A stretch of 64,000 nt of DNA, taken from contig NZ_JBNPWZ010000002.1 in the NCBI RefSeq assembly GCF_050433565.1, positions 62,001 to 126,000 on the forward strand. Reading direction: 5' to 3'. The position numbers were made by a program, and so were the translations under genes. This document shows positions 1 to 8,501 of this stretch, piece after piece (positions within the stretch are counted from its first letter, which is position 1; every line of letters starts with the position of its first letter). The notes under the pieces were generated by a model that searched no databases, was not told the origin of the DNA, and saw only the letters and a program-made list of their open reading frames with translations. Source of the stretch: Ornithinibacillus bavariensis. Its GTDB lineage: Bacteria; Bacillota; Bacilli; Bacillales; Amphibacillaceae.

Positions 1-232
1 GATCAATTTTACCAGATAAACCCACAGGATTTGGAAAGTCAATCCCATGTATTTCTTGTCGAATTAAAATAGAGCTTTCTTCTCTACCTAAAAAATTTAT
101 AATCCTAGGTCCAATCCCAAATGGGAGTGAAGCGATGCTATTCATTCCTTTGTGAATGAACTCCCTTGATATAGTTGGTGGTAATTTAAATAACAACGGT
201 TTAAAAATTCCATGATAAGACCAATCCGGCAT
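1..232 (-). CDS. pyrD: Dihydroorotate dehydrogenase (quinone), N-terminal part, cut by window edge
   Basis: Oxidises dihydroorotate to orotate in pyrimidine synthesis; class 2 enzymes pass electrons to membrane quinone. The 77 visible codons contain an amphipathic N-terminal stretch (KPLLFKLPPTISREFIHKGM) like the membrane-binding helices of class 2 enzymes, then HGIDFPNPVGLSGKID, matching the start of the barrel (GLxFxNPxGLAAGxDK). The second ATG at 232 is preferred: AGGGGG lies 6 bases before it, whereas it touches the ATG at 238. The rest of the gene lies outside the window, so the catalytic serine and FMN residues cannot be checked. No pyr operon neighbour is visible. Confidence 0.8.
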   Translation of the reverse strand, partial: MPDWSYHGIFKPLLFKLPPTISREFIHKGMNSIASLPFGIGPRIINFLGREESSILIRQEIHGIDFPNPVGLSGKID

Positions 233-306
233 AAACATCCCCCTAGTTCAACCAGTTATCCTTATAGTAGCATGTTCATCCTTGGGTGTCAGTTCATGTT
301 AAAAAG

Positions 307-353
307 TGAAGGCTAAAACCGAAAAATCGTAGGACTTTTGGTTTTAGCCTTCA
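307..353 (-). terminator. Terminator of the SDR gene
   Basis: Perfect 14-bp inverted repeat (arms 307-320 and 340-353, TGAAGGCTAAAACC and its complement) followed on the minus strand by CTTTTTAAC. It ends the SDR transcript and insulates pyrD downstream. Confidence 0.85.
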
Positions 354-374
354 GCTAATCATCTTTAATTTGTA

Positions 375-1136
375 TTAAAATGCAGCTGTCCAACCACCAT
401 CAGCTGTAATAACAGATCCATTTACAAAGCTTGATTCATCAGATGCTAAGAACAGTGCAACCTGGGCAATTTCTTCTGGTTGTCCAATTCGAGGAATGAC
501 TCCTTGTACAGGCTTTGTACGTTCCATACCAAATGGATTAACATTTTTCATCGAAGCGGAAATATTGGTTGCAACTGCACCAGGTGCTATAGCATTGCAG
601 CGAATACCTTTTTGTGCATACATATAACCGGTATTTTTCGTTAAGCCAATAACAGCATGCTTAGATGCTCCGTAAGTCGCACCTGCATGGGCACCATTTA
701 AGCCACCGGTTGATGCTGTGTTAATAATAACACCTGATTCTTTTTCGAGGAAAATCGGTATTGCTTTGCGCATCGCACGCATAACACCCTTCGTATTGAT
801 TTCAAAAATTAGATCCCAGCGCTCATCCATAATATCTGCAACTGGTTCGAATCCATCCATAATACCGGCATTATTAACTAAAATATCTAGTGTGCCAAAT
901 TTTTTTACTGCTGTATCAATCATATTGTCAACATCTTCTTGTTTGGCAACATTTACTTGAACAGCTATTGCTTCTCCATTATTCTCAGTAATTCCTTTAA
1001 CTACCTCTTCTGCTCCCTCTAGGTTAAGGTCTGCTACAATAACTTTTGCGCCTTCCTTGGCATAAAGTTCTGCAATAGCCTTCCCCATCCCTGAAGCTGC
1101 ACCAGTAACCACCGCTACTTTGTTTTTTAATTTCAA
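375..1136 (-). CDS. Short-chain dehydrogenase/reductase (SDR), NAD(P)-dependent
   Basis: Classical SDR of 253 aa, the usual length. The Rossmann motif TGAASGMG is at residues 11-18, NNAG at 88-91, and the catalytic set is Asn114, Ser142, Tyr155 and Lys159 (YGASK). The acidic VADLN after beta-2 suggests NAD preference. The C-terminal GSVITADGGWTAAF is typical of FabG-like oxidoreductases. The ATG follows GAGGAGGAG. It is transcribed away from the TetR gene across a 154-bp spacer holding a palindrome, so the TetR protein may control it (inference). Substrate unknown; a housekeeping FabG is less likely without fatty-acid synthesis neighbours. Confidence 0.88.
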   Translation of the reverse strand: MKLKNKVAVVTGAASGMGKAIAELYAKEGAKVIVADLNLEGAEEVVKGITENNGEAIAVQVNVAKQEDVDNMIDTAVKKFGTLDILVNNAGIMDGFEPVADIMDERWDLIFEINTKGVMRAMRKAIPIFLEKESGVIINTASTGGLNGAHAGATYGASKHAVIGLTKNTGYMYAQKGIRCNAIAPGAVATNISASMKNVNPFGMERTKPVQGVIPRIGQPEEIAQVALFLASDESSFVNGSVITADGGWTAAF

Positions 1137-1233
1137 CGTAATCTCCTCCTCTTAATTGAAGAAAATATTGAACACTTGTACAATAAAATTATACGTCATT
1201 ACCACTAGTAGTACAAACAACAGAAAATGTAAT

Positions 1234-1255
1234 AACCGTTAATTAATCAACGGTT
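1234..1255. promoter_or_regulatory. Inverted repeat, candidate TetR operator
   Basis: AACCGTT (1234-1240) and AACGGTT (1249-1255) form a perfect 7-bp inverted repeat with an 8-bp spacer, between the divergent SDR and TetR genes and 36 bp before the TetR start. Position and symmetry suit an autoregulatory operator; no binding evidence. A weak plus-strand promoter (TTGAAC 1168-1173, TATACG 1190-1195) lies upstream. Confidence 0.4.
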
Positions 1256-1290
1256 TTTAAAAGAAGTGTATACTAATGGAGGAAAAAAAT

Positions 1291-1899
1291 ATGAAAAAGG
1301 ATTTGCGAATTGTAAAAACACAGGCAAGTTTACGGCATGCACTACTAGCATTACTAAAAACGAAGCCTCTCGAAGCTATTACCATAGCAGAGCTGTGTCG
1401 CTTAGCTAATATAAATAGAGGAACATTTTATCTGCATTATAAGGATGTTCATGATGTATTTAAGCACTATCTAGAGGTTATCGTAAATGATTTAAAGCAG
1501 TCCTATGAGGAGCCGATTTTTAAGACAAATTATAATATAGAAAATATCCAAGCAGATATGATTAAAATATTTCATCATGTAAAGAAATACCAAGACTTTT
1601 ACCAAATCATCTTTGATGAACGAATTCCAATGATGTATTACTATTTGTTTTTTGATACGGTCCGGTCATTCATGAAGGATTCTCTTACTAATGAAATCTT
1701 TATAAAGGAACAAGCGATAGATATAGATTATTTAATTAGCTATCAAACGAATGCAATTATAGGCATCATCATTGAATGGCATAAAGAAGGCTACAAGACA
1801 TCTTTTCAGGAACTAAACCAACAGCTTATTGCGATTTTATCAATTCATAGCCCGTTTAGGGAAAGGATGAAGGAGGATGAAATATGGAAAAAATCATGA
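1291..1899 (+). CDS. TetR/AcrR family transcriptional regulator
   Basis: About 202 aa. The N-terminal helix-turn-helix includes ITIAELCRLANINRGTFYLHYKD, a typical TetR recognition segment; the C-terminal half resembles the TetR_C domain found in DhaS/YxaF-like regulators. An upstream in-frame ATG at 1276 sits inside the ribosome site; GGAGG at 1278-1282 places initiation at 1291. The 3' end overlaps the response regulator start by 16 bp, so the two are translationally coupled. A TetR gene heading a Bce-type operon is not the standard arrangement and suggests dual control. Ligand unknown. Confidence 0.88.
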   Translation: MKKDLRIVKTQASLRHALLALLKTKPLEAITIAELCRLANINRGTFYLHYKDVHDVFKHYLEVIVNDLKQSYEEPIFKTNYNIENIQADMIKIFHHVKKYQDFYQIIFDERIPMMYYYLFFDTVRSFMKDSLTNEIFIKEQAIDIDYLISYQTNAIIGIIIEWHKEGYKTSFQELNQQLIAILSIHSPFRERMKEDEIWKKS

Positions 1900-2588
1900 T
1901 TGTGGAAGATGACTTGAAAATTGCCGAATATCTGCAAAACTATATTACGAAATATGGATATGATGTGACGCTAACAGAGAACTTTGAAAACTTGATGGAA
2001 GAGTTTCGAAAAGAACTTCCTGACCTTGTCTTATTAGATATTAATTTACCTAGCTATGATGGCTACTATTGGTGTAGACAAATCCGTAATGAATCGATTT
2101 GCCCAGTAATTTTCATTTCCGCTCGGACAGGAGAGATGGATCAGGTAATGGCACTAGAAAATGGTGGTGATGATTTCATTACGAAGCCATTTCATCCCGA
2201 TATCGTCATGGCTAAGATTAGAAGTCAACTTCGACGTGCGTATGGTGAGTATGCCTCCAAACATGAAGAAAGAGTTTTAGTACAGGATGGTCTTCAATTA
2301 TTTCCAGAGCGGTTAGAACTGCGATATGGAAAGGCTGTCGTAACATTAACAAAAAAGGAAACGGATATTATGGAAAGCCTGATGGATCGTTTCCCACGTG
2401 TTGCGGGAAGAGAGGATTTGCTTATTAAGTTATGGGACGACCAAGCATATATTGATGAAAATACACTGAATGTTAATATCACGCGTGTCCGAAAGAAGCT
2501 ACAAGATTTGGGTGTCGAGGATGCTATTGAAACAGTTAGAGGAGCAGGTTATCGACTACGAATAACGTGGAAAGAGGCAAAGGGATGA
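1884..2588 (+). CDS. OmpR-family response regulator, BceR-like
   Basis: 234 aa with an N-terminal receiver domain (acidic pair Asp9/Asp10, phospho-acceptor Asp52 in LLDINLP, Lys101 in FITKPF) and a C-terminal winged helix ending in VRGAGYRL. Adjacent kinase and ABC genes identify it as the regulator of a Bce-type antimicrobial-peptide module. Translation starts within the TetR gene behind AAGGAGGATG. The stop overlaps the kinase start (ATGA). Its likely target is the inverted repeat at 3569-3590, which fits the published BceR-type pattern TnACA-N4-TGTAA. Confidence 0.9.
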   Translation: MEKIMIVEDDLKIAEYLQNYITKYGYDVTLTENFENLMEEFRKELPDLVLLDINLPSYDGYYWCRQIRNESICPVIFISARTGEMDQVMALENGGDDFITKPFHPDIVMAKIRSQLRRAYGEYASKHEERVLVQDGLQLFPERLELRYGKAVVTLTKKETDIMESLMDRFPRVAGREDLLIKLWDDQAYIDENTLNVNITRVRKKLQDLGVEDAIETVRGAGYRLRITWKEAKG

Positions 2589-3586
2589 AACTATTTTTGC
2601 GAGATCATGTTCTTCTTATCATGCTACAATGTGTTCAGTGTACCATTCTACCATTACTATTTTGGTTGGATGGGTATCGGAACATTAAATTAATTGGATA
2701 TGCGGTATTTCTATCCTTCTTTTTATTTAGCTGTTTTCTAGTATATCGATGGTTTAGTCGAATGTATTATTATAAGCGATTGTCTAATCCAATCGATAGC
2801 TTAGATGGTTCCTTAGAGCGGACAGATCAAACGTCTATAGCAGAGGCACTTGATCAATTATTACGTTCACAATACCACCTATACCAAGAGGAGCTTCAGA
2901 GAGCAAAGGAGAGTCAAGAGGAGCATATTCTTTTTATGGACCGCTGGGTGCATCAAATGAAGACGCCTCTTTCTGTTATCGAGTTAACGGCACAAAGCAT
3001 TGATGAGCCAGAATCGTCTAGCATAAGGGAAGAAACAGAGAGGATGCGGAATGGGTTGAATACCGTGTTATATATGGCTAGGCTTCGAACTATAGAGGAA
3101 GATTTTCAAATAAAGCCCGTTGTTTTATCGAAGCTTGTACATGAAGTGAACCAAGAAAACAAACGGTTTTTCATCCGAAGTGAGGTATACCCGCACCTTC
3201 AAGAAGATAAATTAGGGATTACGGTAGAGACGGATGAAAAGTGGCTTTTCTTTATGTTGTCCCAGCTCATTCATAATGCTGTTAAATATTCCTCTGGGAA
3301 GAGCAAGAGTATTATCATTTCACTATATGAACGAGCTGGAAAGGCAATACTAGAAGTGAAGGATTTTGGGGTAGGGATTCCTGTCGTAGACCAAAAGCGT
3401 GTATTTAAGAAGTTTTTTACCGGAGAAAATGGGCGGAGCTTTCGTGAATCAACAGGAATGGGACTTTATTTAGTGAAGGAGGTAAGTGAAAGGCTAGAGC
3501 ATCGTATTGAGCTTGAATCTGAGGAAAATCGCGGTACTACAATCCGGATTGTTTTTTCTAAGTCACAAAACCTTACACCAATGTAA
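2585..3586 (+). CDS. Intramembrane-sensing histidine kinase, BceS-like
   Basis: 333 aa. Two transmembrane helices (about residues 5-25 and 30-50) have almost no loop between them, the mark of kinases that take their signal from a partner ABC transporter. The H-box WVHQMKTPLS puts the phospho-acceptor at His123; HATPase motifs NAVKYSSG, DFGVGIP and GMGLYLVKE follow. An upstream GTG (2567) is possible, but ATG 2585 overlaps the regulator stop as ATGA with AGAGG 8-9 bases before it. The last codons overlap the operator for the next transcription unit. Inferred signal: cell-wall-active peptides sensed through the downstream BceB-like permease. Confidence 0.9.
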   Translation: MKLFLRDHVLLIMLQCVQCTILPLLFWLDGYRNIKLIGYAVFLSFFLFSCFLVYRWFSRMYYYKRLSNPIDSLDGSLERTDQTSIAEALDQLLRSQYHLYQEELQRAKESQEEHILFMDRWVHQMKTPLSVIELTAQSIDEPESSSIREETERMRNGLNTVLYMARLRTIEEDFQIKPVVLSKLVHEVNQENKRFFIRSEVYPHLQEDKLGITVETDEKWLFFMLSQLIHNAVKYSSGKSKSIIISLYERAGKAILEVKDFGVGIPVVDQKRVFKKFFTGENGRSFRESTGMGLYLVKEVSERLEHRIELESEENRGTTIRIVFSKSQNLTPM

Positions 3587-3590
3587 GGTT
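3569..3590 (+). promoter_or_regulatory. BceR-type operator upstream of the bceAB-like genes
   Basis: Perfect 9-bp inverted repeat with a 4-bp spacer: AACCTTACA (3569-3577), CCAA, TGTAAGGTT (3582-3590). Its core TTACA-N4-TGTAA matches the pattern reported for Bce-type regulators. It overlaps the kinase stop codon and precedes a -10-like TATACT (3632-3637) that lacks a good -35, as expected for an activator-dependent promoter. Confidence 0.75.
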
Positions 3591-3667
3591 AATGAAAGCA
3601 TAATCGATAGTTAGCCACTGTTGAGAAGGGCTATACTACATATAACGAGATAGAAAGGAGTACGATT

Positions 3668-4432
3668 ATGCTTAAAATAAAGAAAGTAGGTAAGGTATAC
3701 GAAGGAAAGGTTGCATATAGAGCATTAACAGATATTGATTTAGAGGTTGAAAAAGGTGAATTCGTGGCAATAATGGGGCCGTCTGGTAGTGGGAAAACTA
3801 CACTGCTTAATATTATTTCAACCATTGATGAGCCAACGGCAGGAGTGGTTGAAATCGATGGCAAAAGTCCACATCAGCTTAAAAAGAATGAGCTTGCAAA
3901 GTTTCGTAGACAGGAGCTTGGGTTTATTTTTCAGGACTTTAATTTATTACACACATTAACAGTTGAAGAAAATATCGTTCTACCATTAACTCTAGATGGC
4001 GCAAGAATAAAGGAAATGAAAGAAAAAGCGAGTACGATTGCTGAGAAGCTAGGGATTGGTGCAATTATGAATAAACGTACCTATGAGATATCTGGTGGTC
4101 AAGCACAGCGTGTGGCTATTGCTCGCGCCATGATTCATGAACCGAAGCTTCTTCTTGCTGATGAGCCAACAGGAAATCTAGACTCCAAAGCGTCGAAGGA
4201 TGTAATGGAAATGCTTGTTTCTATTAATGAAAAAGAACAAACTAGTCTATTGATGGTAACCCATGATCCACAGGCAGCTAGCTATTCGGATCGCGTTATC
4301 TTTATCAGAGACGGGAAGCTACATTCGGAAATACACCATGGAGAGTCAAGACAAGCATTTTTCCAAAAGATTATAGACATGCTCTCCTTGATGGGAGGCG
4401 ATGGTAATGACCTTTCGTCAGTTCGCGTTTAA
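3668..4432 (+). CDS. ABC transporter ATP-binding protein, BceA-like
   Basis: 254 aa ATPase of the MacB/FtsE-type subfamily. Walker A GPSGSGKTT near residue 40, Q-loop FIFQDFNLL, signature SGGQAQR (one change from the usual SGGQQQR), Walker B LLLADEPTGNLD and H-loop VTHDP. The start follows GAAAGGAG by 8 bases. The 3' end overlaps the permease gene by 26 bp. Together they would form a resistance transporter that removes peptide antibiotics from lipid II-cycle targets and signals to the upstream kinase (known for the family; substrate not deducible). Confidence 0.92.
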   Translation: MLKIKKVGKVYEGKVAYRALTDIDLEVEKGEFVAIMGPSGSGKTTLLNIISTIDEPTAGVVEIDGKSPHQLKKNELAKFRRQELGFIFQDFNLLHTLTVEENIVLPLTLDGARIKEMKEKASTIAEKLGIGAIMNKRTYEISGGQAQRVAIARAMIHEPKLLLADEPTGNLDSKASKDVMEMLVSINEKEQTSLLMVTHDPQAASYSDRVIFIRDGKLHSEIHHGESRQAFFQKIIDMLSLMGGDGNDLSSVRV

Positions 4433-6299
4433 TAATGTTCTCCGCAATAAGCGCCTATATGTAGCATATTTTTTAAGTAGTTTATTTACAGTAATGGTTT
4501 TTTTCACGTTTGCTAACTTTGCTTTTCACCCTGTTTTTACAGGTGGTACTGTAGATTCCAAGGCCCTCTTTAGTATGGCAGTAGCTGGTGGAATCATCTA
4601 TATCTTTTCTTTCTTCTTTGTATTGTACTCGATGAGCTCATTTTTACAGTCAAGAAAGAAAGAGTTTGGTCTATTGATGCTACAAGGAGCATCCACGACC
4701 CAGATCCGGCTAATGGCGTTTATGGAAAATATACTAGTAGGGTTTCTAGCGACAGTTGGTGGAATTCTTCTTGGTTTAGTATTTTCCAAGGCTGTTCTCC
4801 TCATTGCTGAAAATGTGTTAATTGTTAATGAATCTCTAAATTTCTATTTTCCATCACTTGCTATTGGAGTTACATTCATTAGCTTTATGGTATTATTCTT
4901 GTTTATTTCTATGTTCGTAGCGTTTATTCTACGTACGAAAAAATTGATAGATTTAATTAAAGGAGATAAACAGTCAAAAGGGGAACCAAAAGCAAATATA
5001 TTCTTAGCTATTTTTGCTGCACTCTTACTAATTATCGGCTATGGAGTTGCCTTAACTGTAAAGGGCGCACTAGTCGTTTACGCTATGATTCCAGTTATTG
5101 TAGTGGTAATACTCGGTACGTATCTTTTATTTACACAGCTTAGTGTATACATCATAAGAAAACTAAAAGGGAATCGTACAATTTTTTGGCGAAAGACGAA
5201 TATGCTTTTATTTTCAGATTTGTCATTTCGAATGAAGGATAATGCTAGGACATTTTTTATGGTAGCGATTATTTCGACTGTTGCTTTTAGTGCTATAGGT
5301 ACTTTATTTGGATTTCAATCTTATCTTACAAAAGGCATGGTACAGGCAAATCCATTTTCCATCACGTATTTTTCATATGCAGATGATACGGATAAGGATA
5401 TTAATAACGAATTAAATCAAATCCAAGCCATCCTAAATGAAAAAGATATTCATTCTGAGATGAAGCAGATAGCGCTAAATTATTATTCATCTCCATACAG
5501 AGATGAAGGTGTATTATTTGTAAAGGCATCCGATTATAACAACTTTGCCAGACTCGTTGGTGAAAAAGAGATTCATCCGGGGGAAAAAGAAGCTATTGTA
5601 GTGGACCAGAGTTCGAAAATTTTATCGTATTCCAATCCTAGTGATCAACTAATGGAATCTACTATTAAATTGGAAAATGGTGCAGAACTAACCCCAACGG
5701 CTAAAATAGAAACTGAAATTTTACCGGAGTTTAATGGTTACTATATTATTACAGATAATAATTATGAACAATTAGGTTCTCCACTAAGAAGTAGTATGTA
5801 TTATGTATGGCAAGTGGATAAAGGACAAACAGACAAAGTAGTTGAAGCTGGGGAAAAGATATCTGAAAAGGTCCCGTATAAAGCACAGTCCGTTGATTAT
5901 AATGTTTATCAAATCAATAAGACCTTTGGACCAATCTTATTTATTGGCTTATTCATTGGTATAGTATTCTTTGTTTCAGCAGGAAGCTTTCTGTACTTTA
6001 GGTTATACTCAGATTTGGAAGATGATAAGCGTAAGTTTGGTTCAGTTGCTAAAATGGGCTTAACACAAAATGAATTGAAAAAAATAGTAAATCGACAGAC
6101 TGCCTTGTTATTTTTTGCTCCAATTATTGTTGCGTTAATTCACGGAGCAGTTGCATTAACTGCTTTATCTCACATGTTTGACTTTAATTTAATGAAGGAA
6201 GCAACATTTGTATTAGGTAGTTTTGCCTTGATTCAAATCATTTATTTTTTAATTGTTCGGTTATTCTATGTTAAACAGTTAAAGCATGCTATTTATTAA
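4407..6299 (+). CDS. ABC transporter permease, BceB-like (FtsX fold)
   Basis: About 630 aa, normal for BceB (roughly 620-670). Predicted ten transmembrane helices, with a large extracellular region of about 200 residues (roughly residues 300-500) between TM7 and TM8, the ligand-sensing domain of the family. FtsX-type segments occur near residues 60-180 and at the C-terminus. ATG 4407 is preferred over 4401 because GGGAGG lies 8-9 bases before it. The gene ends the operon; a terminator follows at 6458-6501. Confidence 0.92.
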   Translation: MTFRQFAFNNVLRNKRLYVAYFLSSLFTVMVFFTFANFAFHPVFTGGTVDSKALFSMAVAGGIIYIFSFFFVLYSMSSFLQSRKKEFGLLMLQGASTTQIRLMAFMENILVGFLATVGGILLGLVFSKAVLLIAENVLIVNESLNFYFPSLAIGVTFISFMVLFLFISMFVAFILRTKKLIDLIKGDKQSKGEPKANIFLAIFAALLLIIGYGVALTVKGALVVYAMIPVIVVVILGTYLLFTQLSVYIIRKLKGNRTIFWRKTNMLLFSDLSFRMKDNARTFFMVAIISTVAFSAIGTLFGFQSYLTKGMVQANPFSITYFSYADDTDKDINNELNQIQAILNEKDIHSEMKQIALNYYSSPYRDEGVLFVKASDYNNFARLVGEKEIHPGEKEAIVVDQSSKILSYSNPSDQLMESTIKLENGAELTPTAKIETEILPEFNGYYIITDNNYEQLGSPLRSSMYYVWQVDKGQTDKVVEAGEKISEKVPYKAQSVDYNVYQINKTFGPILFIGLFIGIVFFVSAGSFLYFRLYSDLEDDKRKFGSVAKMGLTQNELKKIVNRQTALLFFAPIIVALIHGAVALTALSHMFDFNLMKEATFVLGSFALIQIIYFLIVRLFYVKQLKHAIY

Positions 6300-6457
6300 A
6301 AACGAGGGATTCCAATTTTTGATAAAATTGAACACCTTTAATACGAATAGAAATAGTGATTTCATTGCTATAAAGTCAAACAATGACTATAATTGATATT
6401 AGAGCATATATTAATTTATTATAGGCTATTGTAGCATGAAATCAGTCCAAATTTTCT

Positions 6458-6501
6458 AGGACTTGTGCAATCTCTTTTTTACTTGCGCACGTCCTTTTTT
6501 T
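6458..6501 (+). terminator. Rho-independent terminator
   Basis: Near-perfect stem (6458-6470 with 6483-6495, one G-U pair and one mismatch) followed by a run of T. It lies 158 bp beyond the BceB-like gene and 46 bp before the DUF454 start. Confidence 0.75.
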
Positions 6502-6546
6502 CATAAATCGCTATATAGACAGAATAACGAATAGTAGGTGGTAATC

Positions 6547-6948
6547 ATGAAGAATATGAAACGGATTTTGTATATTCTACTTGGATTCATATCTTTTGGA
6601 ATAGGTGTAGCGGGTACTGTGCTTCCAGTATTGCCTGGTGGACCATTTTTTCTATTTGCATCCTATTGTTTTGCAAAAAGCTCAGAACGTCTTGAAAAAT
6701 GGTTCAAGCGGACCTCCTTCTATAAAAGGTATGTCGATCGATACTTCTTAAGAAAAGCGATGACAAGGATGGAAAAAATCCGGATTAATTTAATAGCTGA
6801 TTTTTTTATTTTGCTATCAATTATTTTTGTGAAGATTCTTTTGGTAAGGATTATCATGGTTCTACTTGCTGTTATTAAGCATTACTATTTCATCAAGAAA
6901 ATAAAGACCATCAAGCCAGATGAGATAGATTTATATGAGCTAGCTTAA
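6547..6948 (+). CDS. DUF454 family inner-membrane protein (YbaN-like)
   Basis: About 133 aa. The opening GFISFGIGVAGTVLPVLPGGPFFLFASYCFAKSS is the DUF454 hallmark, in particular GxVLPxLPxxPFxLxAxxCFAxxS. Further helices lie at about residues 75-110. ATG 6547 is taken as start because AGGTGG lies 5-6 bases upstream; an in-frame GTG at 6538 overlaps that site. Single gene between two terminators. Function unknown for the family. Confidence 0.85.
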   Translation: MKNMKRILYILLGFISFGIGVAGTVLPVLPGGPFFLFASYCFAKSSERLEKWFKRTSFYKRYVDRYFLRKAMTRMEKIRINLIADFFILLSIIFVKILLVRIIMVLLAVIKHYYFIKKIKTIKPDEIDLYELA

Positions 6949-6957
6949 AGAAATACT

Positions 6958-6990
6958 AAAGCCTGTCCTAACTATAGGGCAGGCTTTTTG
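6958..6990 (+). terminator. Terminator of the DUF454 gene
   Basis: AAAGCCTGTCC, an 8-base loop, then GGGCAGGCTTTTTG with a T-rich tail, starting 10 bases after the stop codon. Confidence 0.85.
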
Positions 6991-7067
6991 TTTTGGAAGA
7001 AATAGTAGATGAGGGTTACTAATCATCACGCACTGAAAATCTTGTTTATTATTAAATTATTTTTCTA

Positions 7068-7120
7068 TTGACATATATACTGAGTAAATATATACTCAGT
7101 ATATATTTACTCAGTATATA
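7068..7120 (+). promoter_or_regulatory. Strong sigma-A promoter inside a 47-bp inverted repeat
   Basis: TTGACA (7068-7073), a 17-bp spacer and TATACT (7091-7096) make a near-consensus promoter. Positions 7074-7095 and 7099-7120 are perfect 22-bp inverted repeats around a 3-bp centre. They contain three TACTCAGTA-type half sites (7078-7086, 7093-7101, 7109-7117). The array covers the spacer, -10 and start point, so a bound repressor would block transcription. The PadR regulator at the end of the operon is the obvious candidate (inference). Confidence 0.8.
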
Positions 7121-7137
7121 AAAAGTGAGGGAGATTG

Positions 7138-7785
7138 ATGCAGTTTTTACTCGATTATCAATGGGAAATTTTTATTTTATTAGAAGTACTTTCTCTTGTT
7201 TCAATCTTATTATTTGGGATAGTACGGTATTTATTAAGTAAGAAGAAAAGTAGTGTACTATTTTTATTTTTATTTCTTGTATTGCTCTTAATGGAGGCTG
7301 CTTTAGCAGTTGTTCTATACAGAGAGACTGGAGAAATTTCCACTTTTCAAATTGTTATTACTATCTTTGTCATCTATGCATGTACATTTGGAATCGGCGA
7401 TTTTAAAAAACTGGATCGTTATATGAGATTGAAAATAGGAAATTGGCGTGGAATCGATTTACTAACTGAAGAAGATAAATTATTAATGAGGAAACAGAAG
7501 GATCCCAGATATATTGCACAAAAATATCGATACAGTTCCATGATACATTTCGTTATCTTTGTATGTGCTCAGGCTATCTTTTGGTATATCGGATTGGGTA
7601 GTATCGAGAAAGTAATTTCTTATCTTACAGATTTATCTTGGATAGGAACATCCAATGTAGAAAACACTCCTTATCCGAACGAGGTATTATATGGGATATC
7701 ACAGGTTTGGGGATTAGTATTTATTATTGATTTTATATATTCGTGGTCCTATACCATATTTCCATCAAAACAAGGAGGTGAATAG
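7138..7785 (+). CDS. Uncharacterised integral membrane protein, first gene of the PadR-controlled ABC operon
   Basis: 215 aa, not recognised as a characterised family. Predicted helices at about residues 8-32, 40-58, 68-90, 135-155 and 180-205, with a charged cytoplasmic-looking loop (KLDRYMRLKIGNWRGIDLL) in the middle. ATG 7138 follows GAGGGAG. The stop TAG is 2 bp before the ATPase ATG, so it is co-transcribed with the ABC genes and may assist them. Confidence 0.75.
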   Translation: MQFLLDYQWEIFILLEVLSLVSILLFGIVRYLLSKKKSSVLFLFLFLVLLLMEAALAVVLYRETGEISTFQIVITIFVIYACTFGIGDFKKLDRYMRLKIGNWRGIDLLTEEDKLLMRKQKDPRYIAQKYRYSSMIHFVIFVCAQAIFWYIGLGSIEKVISYLTDLSWIGTSNVENTPYPNEVLYGISQVWGLVFIIDFIYSWSYTIFPSKQGGE

Positions 7786-7787
7786 TG

Positions 7788-8501
7788 ATGATACAAGTGA
7801 AAGGTTTGCAGAAAAACTATAAAACTGCAACAGAAGAGATATCTATTTTAAAGGGCGTCGATTTTTCAGTTGAAGAAGGGGAGTTTGTTTGTATTATTGG
7901 GCCAAGTGGATCTGGCAAAACAACTTTACTCCATTTATTAGCTGGTCTTGACACCATATCGACTGGAACAATCGAATTGGATGGAGTTGATATTACTACA
8001 AAATCAGAAAAAGAACGAACGATTCTACGACGTAAAAAAATTGGCTTGATTTTTCAAAACTATCAATTGCTACCTACATTAACCGTCTATGAAAATATTA
8101 TTTTCCCTTTACATGCGGATGGTAAAAAAGTTACACCGGATAAGGTTTTACAACTGCTACAGGATGTTGATTTAGTCGGATATGAAAAACGATTTCCTAG
8201 TGAACTAAGCGGCGGTCAGCAGCAACGGGTCGCCATTGCAAGAGCGCTAATTCATGAGCCTTCAATCCTCTTGGCAGATGAGCCTACTGGTAACTTGGAT
8301 AGACAACGGGCAAGTGACATTCTTGATTTACTAGCTAGGCTTCATCAAGAGAGAAAGCAAACTATAGTCATGGTAACACACGACATGTTTGCAGCAGGGT
8401 ATGCAGATCGAATTGTATTATTTAAAGATGGCGTAATGGAAGCGGAAGTGAAAAGGGAGGATGAGGACTATGCTAAGTTCCTTTCGCGTTTCATGGCGTA
8501 A
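7788..8501 (+). CDS. ABC transporter ATP-binding protein (MacB/LolD type)
   Basis: 237 aa. Walker A GPSGSGKTT, Q-loop LIFQNYQLL, signature LSGGQQQR, Walker B LLADEPTGNLD and H-loop VTHD are all intact. ATG 7788 is chosen because AAGGAGGTG lies 7 bases upstream; a GTG directly before it is also in frame. The end overlaps the permease gene by 32 bp. Pairs with the following FtsX-type permease, probably as an exporter or mechanotransmission system rather than an importer. Confidence 0.9.
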   Translation: MIQVKGLQKNYKTATEEISILKGVDFSVEEGEFVCIIGPSGSGKTTLLHLLAGLDTISTGTIELDGVDITTKSEKERTILRRKKIGLIFQNYQLLPTLTVYENIIFPLHADGKKVTPDKVLQLLQDVDLVGYEKRFPSELSGGQQQRVAIARALIHEPSILLADEPTGNLDRQRASDILDLLARLHQERKQTIVMVTHDMFAAGYADRIVLFKDGVMEAEVKREDEDYAKFLSRFMA

